Assembly (NCBI RefSeq): GCF_007754425.1
Contig: NZ_CP037452.1
Span: forward strand, 3,509,164 to 3,573,163
Direction of reading: 5' to 3'
DNA: 64,000 bases
Source of the DNA: Gimesia fumaroli
GTDB taxonomy: Bacteria > Planctomycetota > Planctomycetia > Planctomycetales > Planctomycetaceae
Positions 8,438 through 16,933 of the stretch are shown here, piece by piece (position 1 is the first letter of the stretch; every line of letters starts with the position of its first letter). Below the pieces are notes generated by a model. The model searched no databases. It had not been told where the DNA came from and saw only the letters and a program-made list of their open reading frames with translations. The translations under genes were made by a program, and so were the position numbers.

Positions 8438-9445
8438 ATGTCATCCACGGGGCATCAACAACTCGATCATCACGATCCGGAAGGTGGTTCCGCCGAGGGA
8501 ACGCCGTCTCGATCAGGAAATCATAAAACCAGATTGCATTTAATGCGCAAAGTACGGAGTGGCCGTTTACGGTTGCCGATCACCCTGAGTGTGGTCCTGA
8601 TGGTCATGAATGTTGCGCTAATGGTGTTCTGGATCATTCTGGCAGCTCAGATCTACTGGTGGACTGCCTTGGCGATCGGTACGGTGGTTTTTGTCCTGAT
8701 TCTGGTCGGCCTGTCTTTGTATCTCGTGTTGACGATCAAGGAAGTCCGTCTCAGTCAGCGGCAGTCTGATTTTATTGACAGTGTCACTCACGAATTGAAA
8801 ACGCCGATTGCTTCACTCAAGCTGTATCTGGAAACATTGCAGATGCGGTCTCTTGATGAGGAAAAGCGAAGTGAATTCTATTCGACGATGAAAACTGAGC
8901 TGGAGCGATTGGATCACCTGATTTCTCAACTGCTGGAAGTCAAACGTCTGGACGCATTGGGAATGGAATCCGATCCGGAAGATATTCTGATTGAGCCTTT
9001 AATCAGGCACTGTGCGCGTGTGGAATGTAATCGACGGCAGTTGGAAGTCGATCAGATTTTCAAGTTTGATTTCGAGCCAGCGGTGATCCATACGCGGCGG
9101 ATATTGCTGGAAATGATCTTTCGAAATGTGATTGATAATGCGATCAAATATGGCGGCAGTAAGCCTGAAATTCAGGTACAGGTGCGCGTAAGTAAAGGCG
9201 GACGTGTGATTACCCGTGTGATGGATAATGGGGAAGGTGTCGACCCTGAAATACGCAAGGATATTTTCAAGATCTTCTATCGCGGAGAAAGTGAACTCGA
9301 ACGCCGCAAAACGGGCACAGGGTTGGGACTGTATATCGTGCGGAATCTGGTACATTTACTGGGGGGAAAAGTGACCGTTCATGATCGACTGGATCAGCCT
9401 GGAAGCGTGTTTGCGATTGATTTACCAGGAAGGGCTGAGTCATGA
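8438..9445 (+). CDS. Two-component sensor histidine kinase (PhoR-like architecture)
   Basis: A 335-residue membrane histidine kinase. Two adjacent transmembrane helices near the N-terminus (LSVVLMVMNVALMVFWIIL and a second at about 70-95) leave almost no periplasmic domain. HisKA follows with the phospho-acceptor in SVTHELKTPIASL, then HATPase_c with N-box NVIDNAIKYGG, G1 DNGEGVD and G2 GTGLGLYIV. The open frame allows an earlier GTG at 8366, but GGAAGGA at 8424-8430 sits 7 bases before the ATG at 8438, so that start is preferred. The stop overlaps the response regulator start by four bases (ATGA), showing translational coupling. Direct TTGAC-type repeats downstream of the pair hint at phosphate-type control. 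Confidence 0.85.
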   Translation: MSSTGHQQLDHHDPEGGSAEGTPSRSGNHKTRLHLMRKVRSGRLRLPITLSVVLMVMNVALMVFWIILAAQIYWWTALAIGTVVFVLILVGLSLYLVLTIKEVRLSQRQSDFIDSVTHELKTPIASLKLYLETLQMRSLDEEKRSEFYSTMKTELERLDHLISQLLEVKRLDALGMESDPEDILIEPLIRHCARVECNRRQLEVDQIFKFDFEPAVIHTRRILLEMIFRNVIDNAIKYGGSKPEIQVQVRVSKGGRVITRVMDNGEGVDPEIRKDIFKIFYRGESELERRKTGTGLGLYIVRNLVHLLGGKVTVHDRLDQPGSVFAIDLPGRAES

Positions 9446-10176
9446 AGTTGCTGGTTGTCGAGGATGAACAGGCTCTGGCGCAGGGCTTGAAATTCAACTT
9501 CGAGCAGGAAGGTTATACCGTCCTGACAGCAGAAGATGGTCCGACTGCACTGAATTACTTTAGGGACTGCTATGAAACCGATCAGGATAACATCGATCTG
9601 GTCGTGCTGGATCTGATGCTGCCGGGGATGAGTGGCTATGAGATTGCTAAGGAGATCCGCCGGATCGATGAGGTGATTCCGATCTTGGTTTTGAGTGCCC
9701 GGGAGTTGAGTGAAGACAAAGCGTATGCGTTTGATTGTGGCACCGATCAGTATATGACGAAGCCGTTTGCACTGCCGGAGTTGCTCAGCCGCGTGAAGAA
9801 TCTGTTGAAGCGGAAAAGTCTCGTACAGTCTACTCCTGCTCCCGTGAAAACGCTGCCGCCTCTCTATCATTTTGGCAACGTGACGGTGGATTTTGAAGCA
9901 TTCGAAATTGAGGTGGATGGCGAGCGGAAAAGCCTGACGAATCTCGAATTACGGTTGCTCAAATATTTTATCGAACACGAAGGCATGGTGCTGACACGCA
10001 GCCAGATTCTGGAAGATGTCTGGGGCGAACAATCCGCTTTCGTGACCACGCGTACGATCGACAATTTTGTGCTGCGGTTACGTAAGCTGGTCGAGAGTAA
10101 TCCTGCTGAGCCTGTACACATCGTTTCTGTTCGTGGTGCCGGCTATCGCTTTATGCCGGAAGAGGCTTCTGAGTAG
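9442..10176 (+). CDS. OmpR/PhoB-family response regulator
   Basis: A 244-residue regulator: receiver domain (1-125) with acidic pair E7/D8, phospho-acceptor D57 (VVLDLMLPG) and conserved Lys in MTKPFALPELL, followed by a winged-helix DNA-binding domain (about 140-240) with LTNLELRLLKYF and TIDNFVLRLRKLVE...VRGAGYRF. It should be phosphorylated by the kinase with which it overlaps (ATGA). The three 11-base-phased TTTGACA-like repeats that begin 76 bases after its stop are candidate binding sites. Whether it is truly PhoB or another OmpR-type regulator cannot be decided here. Confidence 0.85.
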   Translation: MKLLVVEDEQALAQGLKFNFEQEGYTVLTAEDGPTALNYFRDCYETDQDNIDLVVLDLMLPGMSGYEIAKEIRRIDEVIPILVLSARELSEDKAYAFDCGTDQYMTKPFALPELLSRVKNLLKRKSLVQSTPAPVKTLPPLYHFGNVTVDFEAFEIEVDGERKSLTNLELRLLKYFIEHEGMVLTRSQILEDVWGEQSAFVTTRTIDNFVLRLRKLVESNPAEPVHIVSVRGAGYRFMPEEASE

Positions 10177-10251
10177 GAGTTTGTGAACAAGTGTGGTGGT
10201 TTCTATCGTGTTTTTTGCCAGAAAGACCTTAATTCTTTGATTATTTGTGAC

Positions 10252-10280
10252 TTTGACACAACTTTGACAATTATATGACG
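10252..10280. promoter_or_regulatory. Three 11-bp-phased TTTGACA-like repeats (PHO-box-like)
   Basis: TTTGACA (10252-10258), TTTGACA (10263-10269) and TATGACG (10274-10280) recur at exactly 11-base intervals with AT-rich spacers (CAAC, ATTA). OmpR/PhoB-type regulators bind such direct repeats, and the reverse complement resembles the E. coli PHO box (CTGTCAT repeats, period 11). It lies between the response regulator gene and the desaturase gene. Confidence 0.5.
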
Positions 10281-10400
10281 CTTCCCAGACACCCGATTCC
10301 GACCTCATTGATAGAATTCCGCTGAAGTGTGGGAGTCAGTGAAACACTGATTTCTACGAGTGACTTAATTCAGACAACTAACTATTACAATGAGGGCATC

Positions 10401-11408
10401 ATGTCGAGTGTCATTCTTGATCAACCAGCTGAGAAAAAAACAGCTTCGTCAACCCAGACAGTGAAGTCAAAAAAACGCGAAGAGCGTGAGCAGATCCTGG
10501 CTCAGTTCCATAAAGAGAATTTGCGTTGGGGGAATGTGGACTGGGTGGTTTTGCTATGGATGGCCGGAATTCACATCGGCGCCGTGGCTGCCTTATTCTT
10601 CATTTCCTGGCAGGCCATCGTGACCTGTCTGGTCTTGCACTGGGCAACCGCCAGTATTGGCATCTGTCTGGGATATCACCGCTACCTGTCACACAAATCA
10701 TTTAAATTACGAGCCCCTGCGGAATTCTTTGTCTTGCTGTGTGGTGTACTGTCCGGAGAAGGTTCGCCCTTGACCTGGGCTGCGACACATCGTCTGCACC
10801 ATCAGAAATCAGACAAGCATGGAGACCCCCACTCCCCTTTTGAGGGAACCTGGTGGTCGCACCTGCTGTGGTTGTTCGTTTATCGCAGCAAAGACATCAA
10901 CGAAAAATTTGCAGAGCACTATATCCCCGACTTCAAAGACCGCCCGATGATTCAGTTCTTCGAAAAGACCTATCCTCTATGGTTGATTGGTTCCGGCTTT
11001 GCCATGTACGGAATTGGTTATGCCATGGGCGGTAATTACATGGGCTGGTCAATGCTGCTCTGGGGCCTGTGTGCCCGGATGGCCTTCGTTTATAACTCAA
11101 CCTGGTTCGTGAATTCCGCAACTCATTTGTGGGGTTATCGTAACTATGAAACGACCGACCAATCCAAGAATCTGTGGTGGGTGGCGATCGTCGCTTACGG
11201 CGAAGGCTGGCACAACAATCATCACGCGCATCCTTCGGTTGCTCCCGCTGGTCACCGTAAATGGGAATTTGATATTACCTGGTGGTCGATCAGACTGTTA
11301 CGGGCTGTCGGCATGGCCTACGATGTCAACGATCGGATTCCTGAGCAAAATGCAGAACCGGAAATTGATCCGGAGCCCGGAAAGAACGGGATTGTGGTCA
11401 CGAAATAA
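10401..11408 (+). CDS. Acyl-CoA/acyl-lipid desaturase (delta-9 type)
   Basis: A 335-residue membrane di-iron fatty acid desaturase of the SCD1/DesC type, which introduces a cis double bond into a saturated acyl chain. All three histidine boxes are present: HRYLSH, HRLHH and HNNHH. Hydrophobic segments precede the first box and lie between the second and third. The open frame reaches a start at 10329, but ATG at 10401 has TGAGGG 5-6 bases upstream and gives the normal family length. It follows the two-component genes and has its own terminator. Confidence 0.9.
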   Translation: MSSVILDQPAEKKTASSTQTVKSKKREEREQILAQFHKENLRWGNVDWVVLLWMAGIHIGAVAALFFISWQAIVTCLVLHWATASIGICLGYHRYLSHKSFKLRAPAEFFVLLCGVLSGEGSPLTWAATHRLHHQKSDKHGDPHSPFEGTWWSHLLWLFVYRSKDINEKFAEHYIPDFKDRPMIQFFEKTYPLWLIGSGFAMYGIGYAMGGNYMGWSMLLWGLCARMAFVYNSTWFVNSATHLWGYRNYETTDQSKNLWWVAIVAYGEGWHNNHHAHPSVAPAGHRKWEFDITWWSIRLLRAVGMAYDVNDRIPEQNAEPEIDPEPGKNGIVVTK

Positions 11409-11432
11409 GTGAGTCTGCTGAATTAAGTTTCC

Positions 11433-11468
11433 AAGCCATGACCGGTGAAAGCTGGTGATGGCTTTTTT
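11433..11468 (+). terminator. Intrinsic terminator of the desaturase gene
   Basis: AAGCCAT...ATGGCTT with an inner ACC/GGT pairing forms the stem, followed by TTTTTTG. It starts 25 bases after the stop codon at 11408. Confidence 0.8.
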
Positions 11469-11543
11469 GTTGCCTTCAATAAAACAGGACTTGGGTAACA
11501 GGAAGTGCAAAAATCCCGAAGAGGACTGATGATGTTTGTTATT

Positions 11544-12173
11544 TTATGTTTCGATAATGATGAGGTCCGTTTTTTCGCGGATACAAAAATCAAGCCACTC
11601 CAGATAGTCCTTTCTTGCAGGTAAGACGATTTCGTTCCATTCTTTTATATCTCTCTCAAGCATTTCGGGAGGGAGCCGTCCTACAGGTACAGGACATGAC
11701 TCTTCGTAAGTTTCTTCAACGCAACCGTCTATGAGTTCTCGTTCTTTCTTGATTTCTTCTAATGTTAAGTGTCCTATGTTTTCATCATGGGGAGGAAAAC
11801 CAAATGGAGGATTATAATAGTCGTCTAAGAGGCTAGACTTGAGCCAGAGTGCGTCAATTGTGAGCGGACTTGTTAGCGAATCTCCTAAACCATCTAGTTG
11901 TGTTCCAAAAAGCTTACATAGCCACCGAAATGGATTTATCAGGCAGCAATTAGATTCTTCAGGGCCGTCGCCGAGATTGAATATTTTTTTTATGATTTCT
12001 TCGTCATCTCGATAATACTCAACTTCTTCACTGGGGATTTCGTCATCGGGATTTAAGCCACTTTCCAGTTTAAGATCTTCGATATAAAGTTGTGCATATC
12101 CTTTCGCTTCTTTGACATCAAGATTCCTGATTGTTTCCAGATCGACTGAATATGCAGCTGTTGATCGACTCAT
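11544..12173 (-). CDS. Hypothetical acidic protein
   Basis: I do not recognise this 209-residue protein. It is very acidic and rich in Asp/Glu and aromatic residues, with no signal peptide or clear transmembrane helix; a cysteine cluster (SNCCLINPFRWLC) lies near the middle. The DNA looks more A/T-rich than its neighbours, consistent with an accessory gene. It is isolated: 31 bases separate its start from the amidase-side gap, and the amidase ends 73 bases upstream on the same strand. It resembles in style small cytosolic immunity-type proteins, but there is no evidence for that role. Confidence 0.55.
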   Translation of the reverse strand: MSRSTAAYSVDLETIRNLDVKEAKGYAQLYIEDLKLESGLNPDDEIPSEEVEYYRDDEEIIKKIFNLGDGPEESNCCLINPFRWLCKLFGTQLDGLGDSLTSPLTIDALWLKSSLLDDYYNPPFGFPPHDENIGHLTLEEIKKERELIDGCVEETYEESCPVPVGRLPPEMLERDIKEWNEIVLPARKDYLEWLDFCIREKTDLIIIET

Positions 12174-12245
12174 TCTGAAGTCTTTCCTTGAACTATTGAG
12201 TGTCTTATGCGGGGGTTTTAGTTGTTTGTATTACCGTAGATGCGA

Positions 12246-13571
12246 TTACGAAATCTGTTCCAGATAACCCGGCCGTAAGACGTCTTCGCACCATTGGGCG
12301 GCGAGCAAAAGATCGTCGAATTTGTCGGGGTGGCCTGTGATTTGAATCGCCAGCGGCAAGCCGGTTTCTGTGACTGTGACCGGGATGGAAATCGTTGGGA
12401 AGCCGGTCATGCTCCAGGGGGCGTTCATGCTGGGGTTGCCGGTTGTGATGAGATCGGGGGCCGGTCCCAGAGTCGCGGGGGAAATCAGGATTTCCGCGCG
12501 GGCGAAGCACCGCCGTGTGACTTGTGAGATCAGACTTTGGTAGTCCAGGCAGGCCTCAAAACGTTCCTGGGAAACTTCCCTGCCTGCGTCAAGAACCTGA
12601 CTGATGGCGGGACCGTAGAATTCCTTGTTTTGATCGTAGTCTTCTCCCATATTTTGTACCATTTCATATTGCATCAGATTCAGGTGGTAGTCGAGGATGG
12701 ATTCAAATTCCGTCGGCAATGGGCAGTCTCTAATGGGAGCACCGGCGGTTTCCAGTTTCGTGCGGACGGCTTTCAATGTCTGTTCCATCGCGGCATCGGC
12801 CCTGCTCTCAAAGAAATCGGTCAACCAGCCAATGCGGGGCGCGTCGGTGACCGGTTCAATCAACAGCGGCAGATAGGTGGCCTGATCAGTCATGCCGTCG
12901 AGCATGATGACCAGATCAGCGATGGTTTGCGCCAGCGGACCGATATGATCCAGATGTTGGGAAAGCAGGATCAGTCCCCGGCGATCGACCATACCGAAGG
13001 TTGGTTTCAGGCCAGCGACGCCACAGAACGAGGCAGGACGGATAATTGAGCCTCCCGTTTGCGTTCCAACAGCAGCCAGGCACATGCCGGCTGCGACAGC
13101 AGCCGCAGACCCACTGGAAGAGCCGCCGGGCGTGTGTTTCTGGTTCCAGGGATTCAGTGTGGGGGGAGGATCGAAACAGGCTAATTGCGTGGTCTCGGTT
13201 TTTCCAAGGAAGATGGCCCCTTCCAGACGCAGATTTTCGACGATGGTCGCGTCCCGGGATGCTGGTGTTTTCCCACGAGTGTCCAAGCCACCTCGGGTCG
13301 GCATGCCTTTGACATCGATGATATCTTTGATGCCAACCGGGATGCCGTGTAACGGGCCTCTCCAGCGTCCCTGTTGTAATTCCTGGTCGAGGGCCTCTGC
13401 CTGCTGGAAAGCGGCTTCACGGTCGAGGTGAGCCCAGGCTTGTAGAGTAGACTCTTTTTCATCGATGTTATGGAAGCAGTTTTCCAGGAGTTCGCGACAG
13501 GAGAGTTCGCGAGTTTTAATGGCCTGCTGAACGTGGGCTATGGTCTGGGGGGGCGTCTGGAATAGATTCAT
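12246..13571 (-). CDS. Amidase-signature enzyme
   Basis: A 441-residue amidase-signature hydrolase with an intact Ser-cisSer-Lys triad: K82 in IPVGIKDIIDVKG, the cis-serine in TPGGSSSGSAAA (about 151-152) and the nucleophile S175 in GTQTGGSIIRPAS. The family includes GatA, nitrile-pathway amidases and many broad-specificity amidases. The absence of gatB or gatC beside it, and the sequence around the triad, favour a general amidase over GatA. No signal peptide, so cytosolic. Single gene, divergent from the SRP RNA/dnaX operon. Confidence 0.85.
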   Translation of the reverse strand: MNLFQTPPQTIAHVQQAIKTRELSCRELLENCFHNIDEKESTLQAWAHLDREAAFQQAEALDQELQQGRWRGPLHGIPVGIKDIIDVKGMPTRGGLDTRGKTPASRDATIVENLRLEGAIFLGKTETTQLACFDPPPTLNPWNQKHTPGGSSSGSAAAVAAGMCLAAVGTQTGGSIIRPASFCGVAGLKPTFGMVDRRGLILLSQHLDHIGPLAQTIADLVIMLDGMTDQATYLPLLIEPVTDAPRIGWLTDFFESRADAAMEQTLKAVRTKLETAGAPIRDCPLPTEFESILDYHLNLMQYEMVQNMGEDYDQNKEFYGPAISQVLDAGREVSQERFEACLDYQSLISQVTRRCFARAEILISPATLGPAPDLITTGNPSMNAPWSMTGFPTISIPVTVTETGLPLAIQITGHPDKFDDLLLAAQWCEDVLRPGYLEQIS

Positions 13572-13656
13572 AATCGATTTCTGATGCGTGGGTTAGGATT
13601 ATTGCAGTATTTTGTGATTTTCGGCGATTCACAGCCGGAAATCAAATGGCAGTGGG

Positions 13657-13685
13657 TTGACGCTCGGAAAATTAGCTCCATAATG
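13657..13685 (+). promoter_or_regulatory. Probable promoter of the SRP RNA gene
   Basis: TTGACG (13657-13662) is followed after 16 bases by CATAAT (13679-13684). Transcription would begin about 25 bases before the 5' strand of the RNA stem, so a short leader would need trimming. Confidence 0.4.
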
Positions 13686-13716
13686 CATTGTTCACGCGTT
13701 GATTCGCACTTTATCA

Positions 13717-13831
13717 GGGGGCGAAATGCTGTCTCTGAGTATGGTGGGGTAGTCGTTGACCGGGTCAGATCTTAACCGAAGCAGCCCACAATGGTTTATC
13801 TCAGGTGTACGAGGAGGCAGCATTTCGCCCC
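13717..13831 (+). ncRNA. ffs: Signal recognition particle RNA (small bacterial 4.5S type)
   Basis: A roughly 115-base RNA whose ends pair perfectly: GGGGCGAAATGCT (13718-13730) with AGCATTTCGCCCC (13819-13831), followed by TTTTT. The apical part has the conserved SRP signature: GGTCAG...CCGAAGCAGCC, the Ffh-binding loop (about 13762-13787). The RNA scaffolds Ffh for cotranslational targeting. It lies directly upstream of dnaX, a neighbourhood also seen in other bacteria. Confidence 0.92.
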
Positions 13832-13840
13832 TTTTTATTT
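13832..13840 (+). terminator. T-run ending the SRP RNA
   Basis: The closing stem of the SRP RNA is followed at once by TTTTTATTT, which would act as its intrinsic terminator. The remaining bases to 13993 hold no gene and probably the dnaX promoter. Confidence 0.6.
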
Positions 13841-13993
13841 ATATCGGCTCGTTCGAGCATCTCGATGCAAATCGGAACCTCTCTCTCACTGGATAAACGG
13901 ACCTCAGTCACTTATTGTTATTGGTTGTGCAATCGGTTGATTGTCGTTTGAGAATAGTTTGCATCATTCTGAGTTCGATGTCTGAAAACAAGC

Positions 13994-15802
13994 ATGTCTG
14001 AAAAAGCGATACAATACACGGTGTTGGCCCGCCGCTTCCGGCCACAAAACTTCTCGGAAGTCGTGGGACAGGAAATGGTTGCTAAAGCGCTGCAAAACGC
14101 GATTCGCGCAGATCGCGTGGCGCATGCCTATTTATTTACCGGGGCGCGAGGCGTAGGCAAAACGTCGATGGCCCGCATTCTGGCGAAAGCCTTAAACTGT
14201 CCGAATTCCCAGGATGGAATTCCCTGTGGCGAGTGTGAAGTCTGCCAGAATATCTCCGTAGGTAGTGATGTCGATGTGCTGGAAATCGATGGTGCGTCGA
14301 ACCGCGGGATTGATGATATTCGTTCGCTGAGGGCGAATGTGAATGTGAGGTCAATGCGGTCGAAGTATAAAATTTATATTATCGACGAAGTGCATATGTT
14401 GACCAAGGAGGCGTTCAATGCCTTGTTGAAGACGCTGGAAGAGCCGCCTCCCAATGTGAAGTTTATCTTCTGCACGACTGAGCCGAATAAGTTGCCGGAT
14501 ACGATTTTATCCCGCTGCCAGCGCTTTGATTTTGGCTATATTGAAGAGAACAGTATCTGTGATCGTCTCAAGCAGATTGCCGAAGCCGAGCAAGTCAGTG
14601 TAGCAGACGATGCCATCCAGCTTGTCGCCCGCCGCGCCGGCGGTTCAATGCGGGACAGCCAGTCGATTTTTGATCAACTGCTCTCGTTTGGTGAGTCGCA
14701 TCTGACGGCAGAAAGTGTGCATCGGATTCTGGGAACTGCCAGTGATGAGCGGTTGATTGAGCTAATTGATGCCTTGATCGATCGCAAACGCGATGTCGCG
14801 TTGTCGTTGTTTGATGCGGCGTTGAATTCGGGAGTGCAGCTCAACGAATTCGTCGATCAGTTACTGAATTATTTACGCGATTTATCAGTGGTCGCCACGG
14901 GCGCGAATGAAGTCACCCTGCTGGCCATTTCCGAAATCAACCGTGATAGTTTACAGAGGCAGGCTCAGGCGTGGGGAATTCAAACCTGCCTGGCCGCGTT
15001 CCAGATTCTGAATGAAGCCCGCAATAAGATGTTTCGCGCCAGTCATGGTCGTGCACTGGTGGAACTGGCGTTAATTCGGATTTCTCTATTGGAAGATCTG
15101 GATCAGTTGTGTGCCTTTATTTCCTCAGCCGGAAAACTACCTGCTGTCGCTCCTGCCTCGTCTCCTCCTCAGCAACAGGCCCCTCAAGCAAAACCGGCGG
15201 CGATTTCAGCGTCCCCTGCTCTCACCCCCGCTGTTGAGTCGAGTCCCATCACTGATTCCGGGACTCCTGATCAAAAAAAAATTGAAAAAAAAAATGAAAA
15301 TCAGTCGGTTGTAGCGTCAAATTCAATTGAAAGCCCTGCTCCTTCCCAAGAACTCGTTCCATTTCGTGCCGGGATGGAAAGTTTATTGTTGTCGCAACTT
15401 GTTGAAAATACAGAAGATTCGCTAAAAAGCTCTTTGAAGGGTGTTGAGTCAATAGCAATTTCTGGGCCGAAACAGCTGGATTTACAATTCTCCAAGAGCT
15501 ATAATTTTGCGAAACAGTACTGCGAACGTCCCGAAATGTTATCCCAACTGGAACGCTCGCTGGAGAAGGTGACGGGGGAGCGAATTAAAATTCGTCTCAC
15601 CGTGAAGGAACCCGCGGCTTCATCCGACAATTCAGAAGAGAAACCGAGCAAGCCCTCGATGGCACAAAAACGAGCTGAGCAACGGGATTTAGCGCCCGAC
15701 TCAGACGAGTTTCTGCAGGAAGCACTTTCTGTGTTTAATGCGCAAAGCGTGCGAGTCGAGGTTTTGAAAATGCAAACAGAAGAGAAAAAAGAGGATTCGT
15801 GA
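13994..15802 (+). CDS. dnaX: DNA polymerase III gamma/tau subunit
   Basis: A 602-residue clamp-loader ATPase. Walker A is GARGVGKTS (50-58), the zinc module uses C69, C78, C81 and C84, Walker B is IIDEVHML (from about 129) and the SRC arginine-finger motif is at about 173-175. Domain III follows, then a Pro/Ala-rich linker and a tau-type C-terminus. The linker contains an A9 run (15273-15281) and an A10 run (15285-15294). A -1 slip on the first gives an immediate TGA at 15283-15285 and a product of about 430 residues, very close to the E. coli gamma length of 431. It heads a dnaX-ybaB-recR run, with ybaB starting one base after its stop. Confidence 0.95.
   Translation: MSEKAIQYTVLARRFRPQNFSEVVGQEMVAKALQNAIRADRVAHAYLFTGARGVGKTSMARILAKALNCPNSQDGIPCGECEVCQNISVGSDVDVLEIDGASNRGIDDIRSLRANVNVRSMRSKYKIYIIDEVHMLTKEAFNALLKTLEEPPPNVKFIFCTTEPNKLPDTILSRCQRFDFGYIEENSICDRLKQIAEAEQVSVADDAIQLVARRAGGSMRDSQSIFDQLLSFGESHLTAESVHRILGTASDERLIELIDALIDRKRDVALSLFDAALNSGVQLNEFVDQLLNYLRDLSVVATGANEVTLLAISEINRDSLQRQAQAWGIQTCLAAFQILNEARNKMFRASHGRALVELALIRISLLEDLDQLCAFISSAGKLPAVAPASSPPQQQAPQAKPAAISASPALTPAVESSPITDSGTPDQKKIEKKNENQSVVASNSIESPAPSQELVPFRAGMESLLLSQLVENTEDSLKSSLKGVESIAISGPKQLDLQFSKSYNFAKQYCERPEMLSQLERSLEKVTGERIKIRLTVKEPAASSDNSEEKPSKPSMAQKRAEQRDLAPDSDEFLQEALSVFNAQSVRVEVLKMQTEEKKEDS
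15273..15294 (+). promoter_or_regulatory. Putative programmed slippage site in dnaX
   Basis: Nine A residues, TTG, then ten A residues. In frame the codons read CAA AAA AAA ATT GAA AAA AAA AAT. The -1 frame stops at 15283-15285 (TGA) and the +1 frame at 15312-15314 (TAG), so slippage of either ribosome or RNA polymerase yields a short, gamma-like subunit. Known precedent: E. coli A AAA AAG ribosomal frameshift and Thermus A9 transcriptional slippage. Confidence 0.6.
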
Positions 15803-15803
15803 C

Positions 15804-16157
15804 ATGTTCAAAGGACTGGGAAATATCGCCGGCATGATGAAGCAGTTTTCAGAAATGCAGGGCAAAATGCAGGAGATGCAGGAAAAACTGGGGCAGCTTC
15901 GTTTTGAAGGTTCTGCCGGTGGCGGGATGGTCAACGTGGAAGCGAATGGCCAGCAAAAAATCTTGAACTGCAAGATCGATCAAACTCTTTTCGATAGTGG
16001 AGACAAGGAGATGATTGAGGATCTTCTAATCGCTGCGACAAATCAGGCTTTGGATAAAGCCCGTGAAGGTGCTGCTGAAGAAATGGCGCAAATCACGGGA
16101 GGAATGAATATTCCGGGACTGGAAGATGCATTGTCAAAATTCAATCCGAATGCTTAA
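15804..16157 (+). CDS. ybaB: YbaB/EbfC nucleoid-associated protein
   Basis: A 117-residue DNA-binding protein of the YbaB/EbfC family, which binds DNA as a dimer. The N-terminal helix (MKQFSEMQGKMQEMQEKLGQL) is Met/Gln/Glu rich; the VNVEANGQQKILNCKID strand region and the C-terminal helix with DLLIAATNQALDKAREG match the family. It starts one base after dnaX with GAGGA inside the dnaX end, implying coupling, and precedes recR, the conserved order. Confidence 0.92.
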   Translation: MFKGLGNIAGMMKQFSEMQGKMQEMQEKLGQLRFEGSAGGGMVNVEANGQQKILNCKIDQTLFDSGDKEMIEDLLIAATNQALDKAREGAAEEMAQITGGMNIPGLEDALSKFNPNA

Positions 16158-16239
16158 TGGATCACTTCCCTGTATCAAGATTCCAGACCTGACTGCTGCT
16201 AAAGGGCTGGCATTCTTCCGTTTTTAAAGAGTCACTGTT

Positions 16240-16866
16240 ATGTCGTCACGTGGAAGAGAGAGTCAGTCTCATCCTTATGGTTCCAGTGTGGGGCAGCTGA
16301 TTGATCAGTTTGCCACGCTTCCCGGTATCGGTCGTAAATCGGCTGAGCGGCTTGCGCATTATATTCTGTCGATCCCGGAGCCTAAGGCACGCCTCCTGGC
16401 CGATGCGATCCTGGCGGTCAAGCAGTCAGTGCGTCCCTGTTCGGTTTGTTACAATCTTACGGAAAATGAAGTCTGTAGTATTTGCTCTGACCCCCGGCGC
16501 GATAAAAAGCTGGTGTGTGTGGTAGAGCAGCCCCGCGACGTGGTTTCACTGGAAGCCACAAGTTCCTTTCAAGGCGTGTATCACGTTTTACAAGGTCGCA
16601 TTTCTCCGCTGGAAGGGGTTGGCCCTGAAAATCTTACGATTGACGCGCTGGTGCGTCGAGTCAGACAGGAGGGAGTCACCGAAATTATTATGGCTACGAA
16701 TCCGACGCTCGAAGGGGATGGAACTGCCCTCTATATTTCCAATCTGCTGGAAAACGAAAATGTCGAAATAACCAGACTAGCCCGGGGAATCGCCTCTGGA
16801 AGTGTGCTAGAGTTTGCTAATAAAGAGATGCTGTCCGATGCGCTACAGGGACGGCAGCGTTTTTAA
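16240..16866 (+). CDS. recR: Recombination protein RecR
   Basis: A 208-residue RecR, which forms a ring and works with RecF/RecO to load RecA at gaps. Visible features: the helix-hairpin-helix [17 protein letters not shown], a four-cysteine zinc finger ([16 protein letters not shown]), a Toprim domain beginning [10 protein letters not shown] and the C-terminal Walker-B-like region [18 protein letters not shown]. It is third in the dnaX-ybaB-recR run; the 82-base gap before it has no visible terminator. Confidence 0.95.
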   Translation: MSSRGRESQSHPYGSSVGQLIDQFATLPGIGRKSAERLAHYILSIPEPKARLLADAILAVKQSVRPCSVCYNLTENEVCSICSDPRRDKKLVCVVEQPRDVVSLEATSSFQGVYHVLQGRISPLEGVGPENLTIDALVRRVRQEGVTEIIMATNPTLEGDGTALYISNLLENENVEITRLARGIASGSVLEFANKEMLSDALQGRQRF

Positions 16867-16933
16867 GACACCTCAATTTTCATTTGTTTTCACTTTTATA
16901 CATGACCAAGATGAGTATGGATTCGGATAATAC

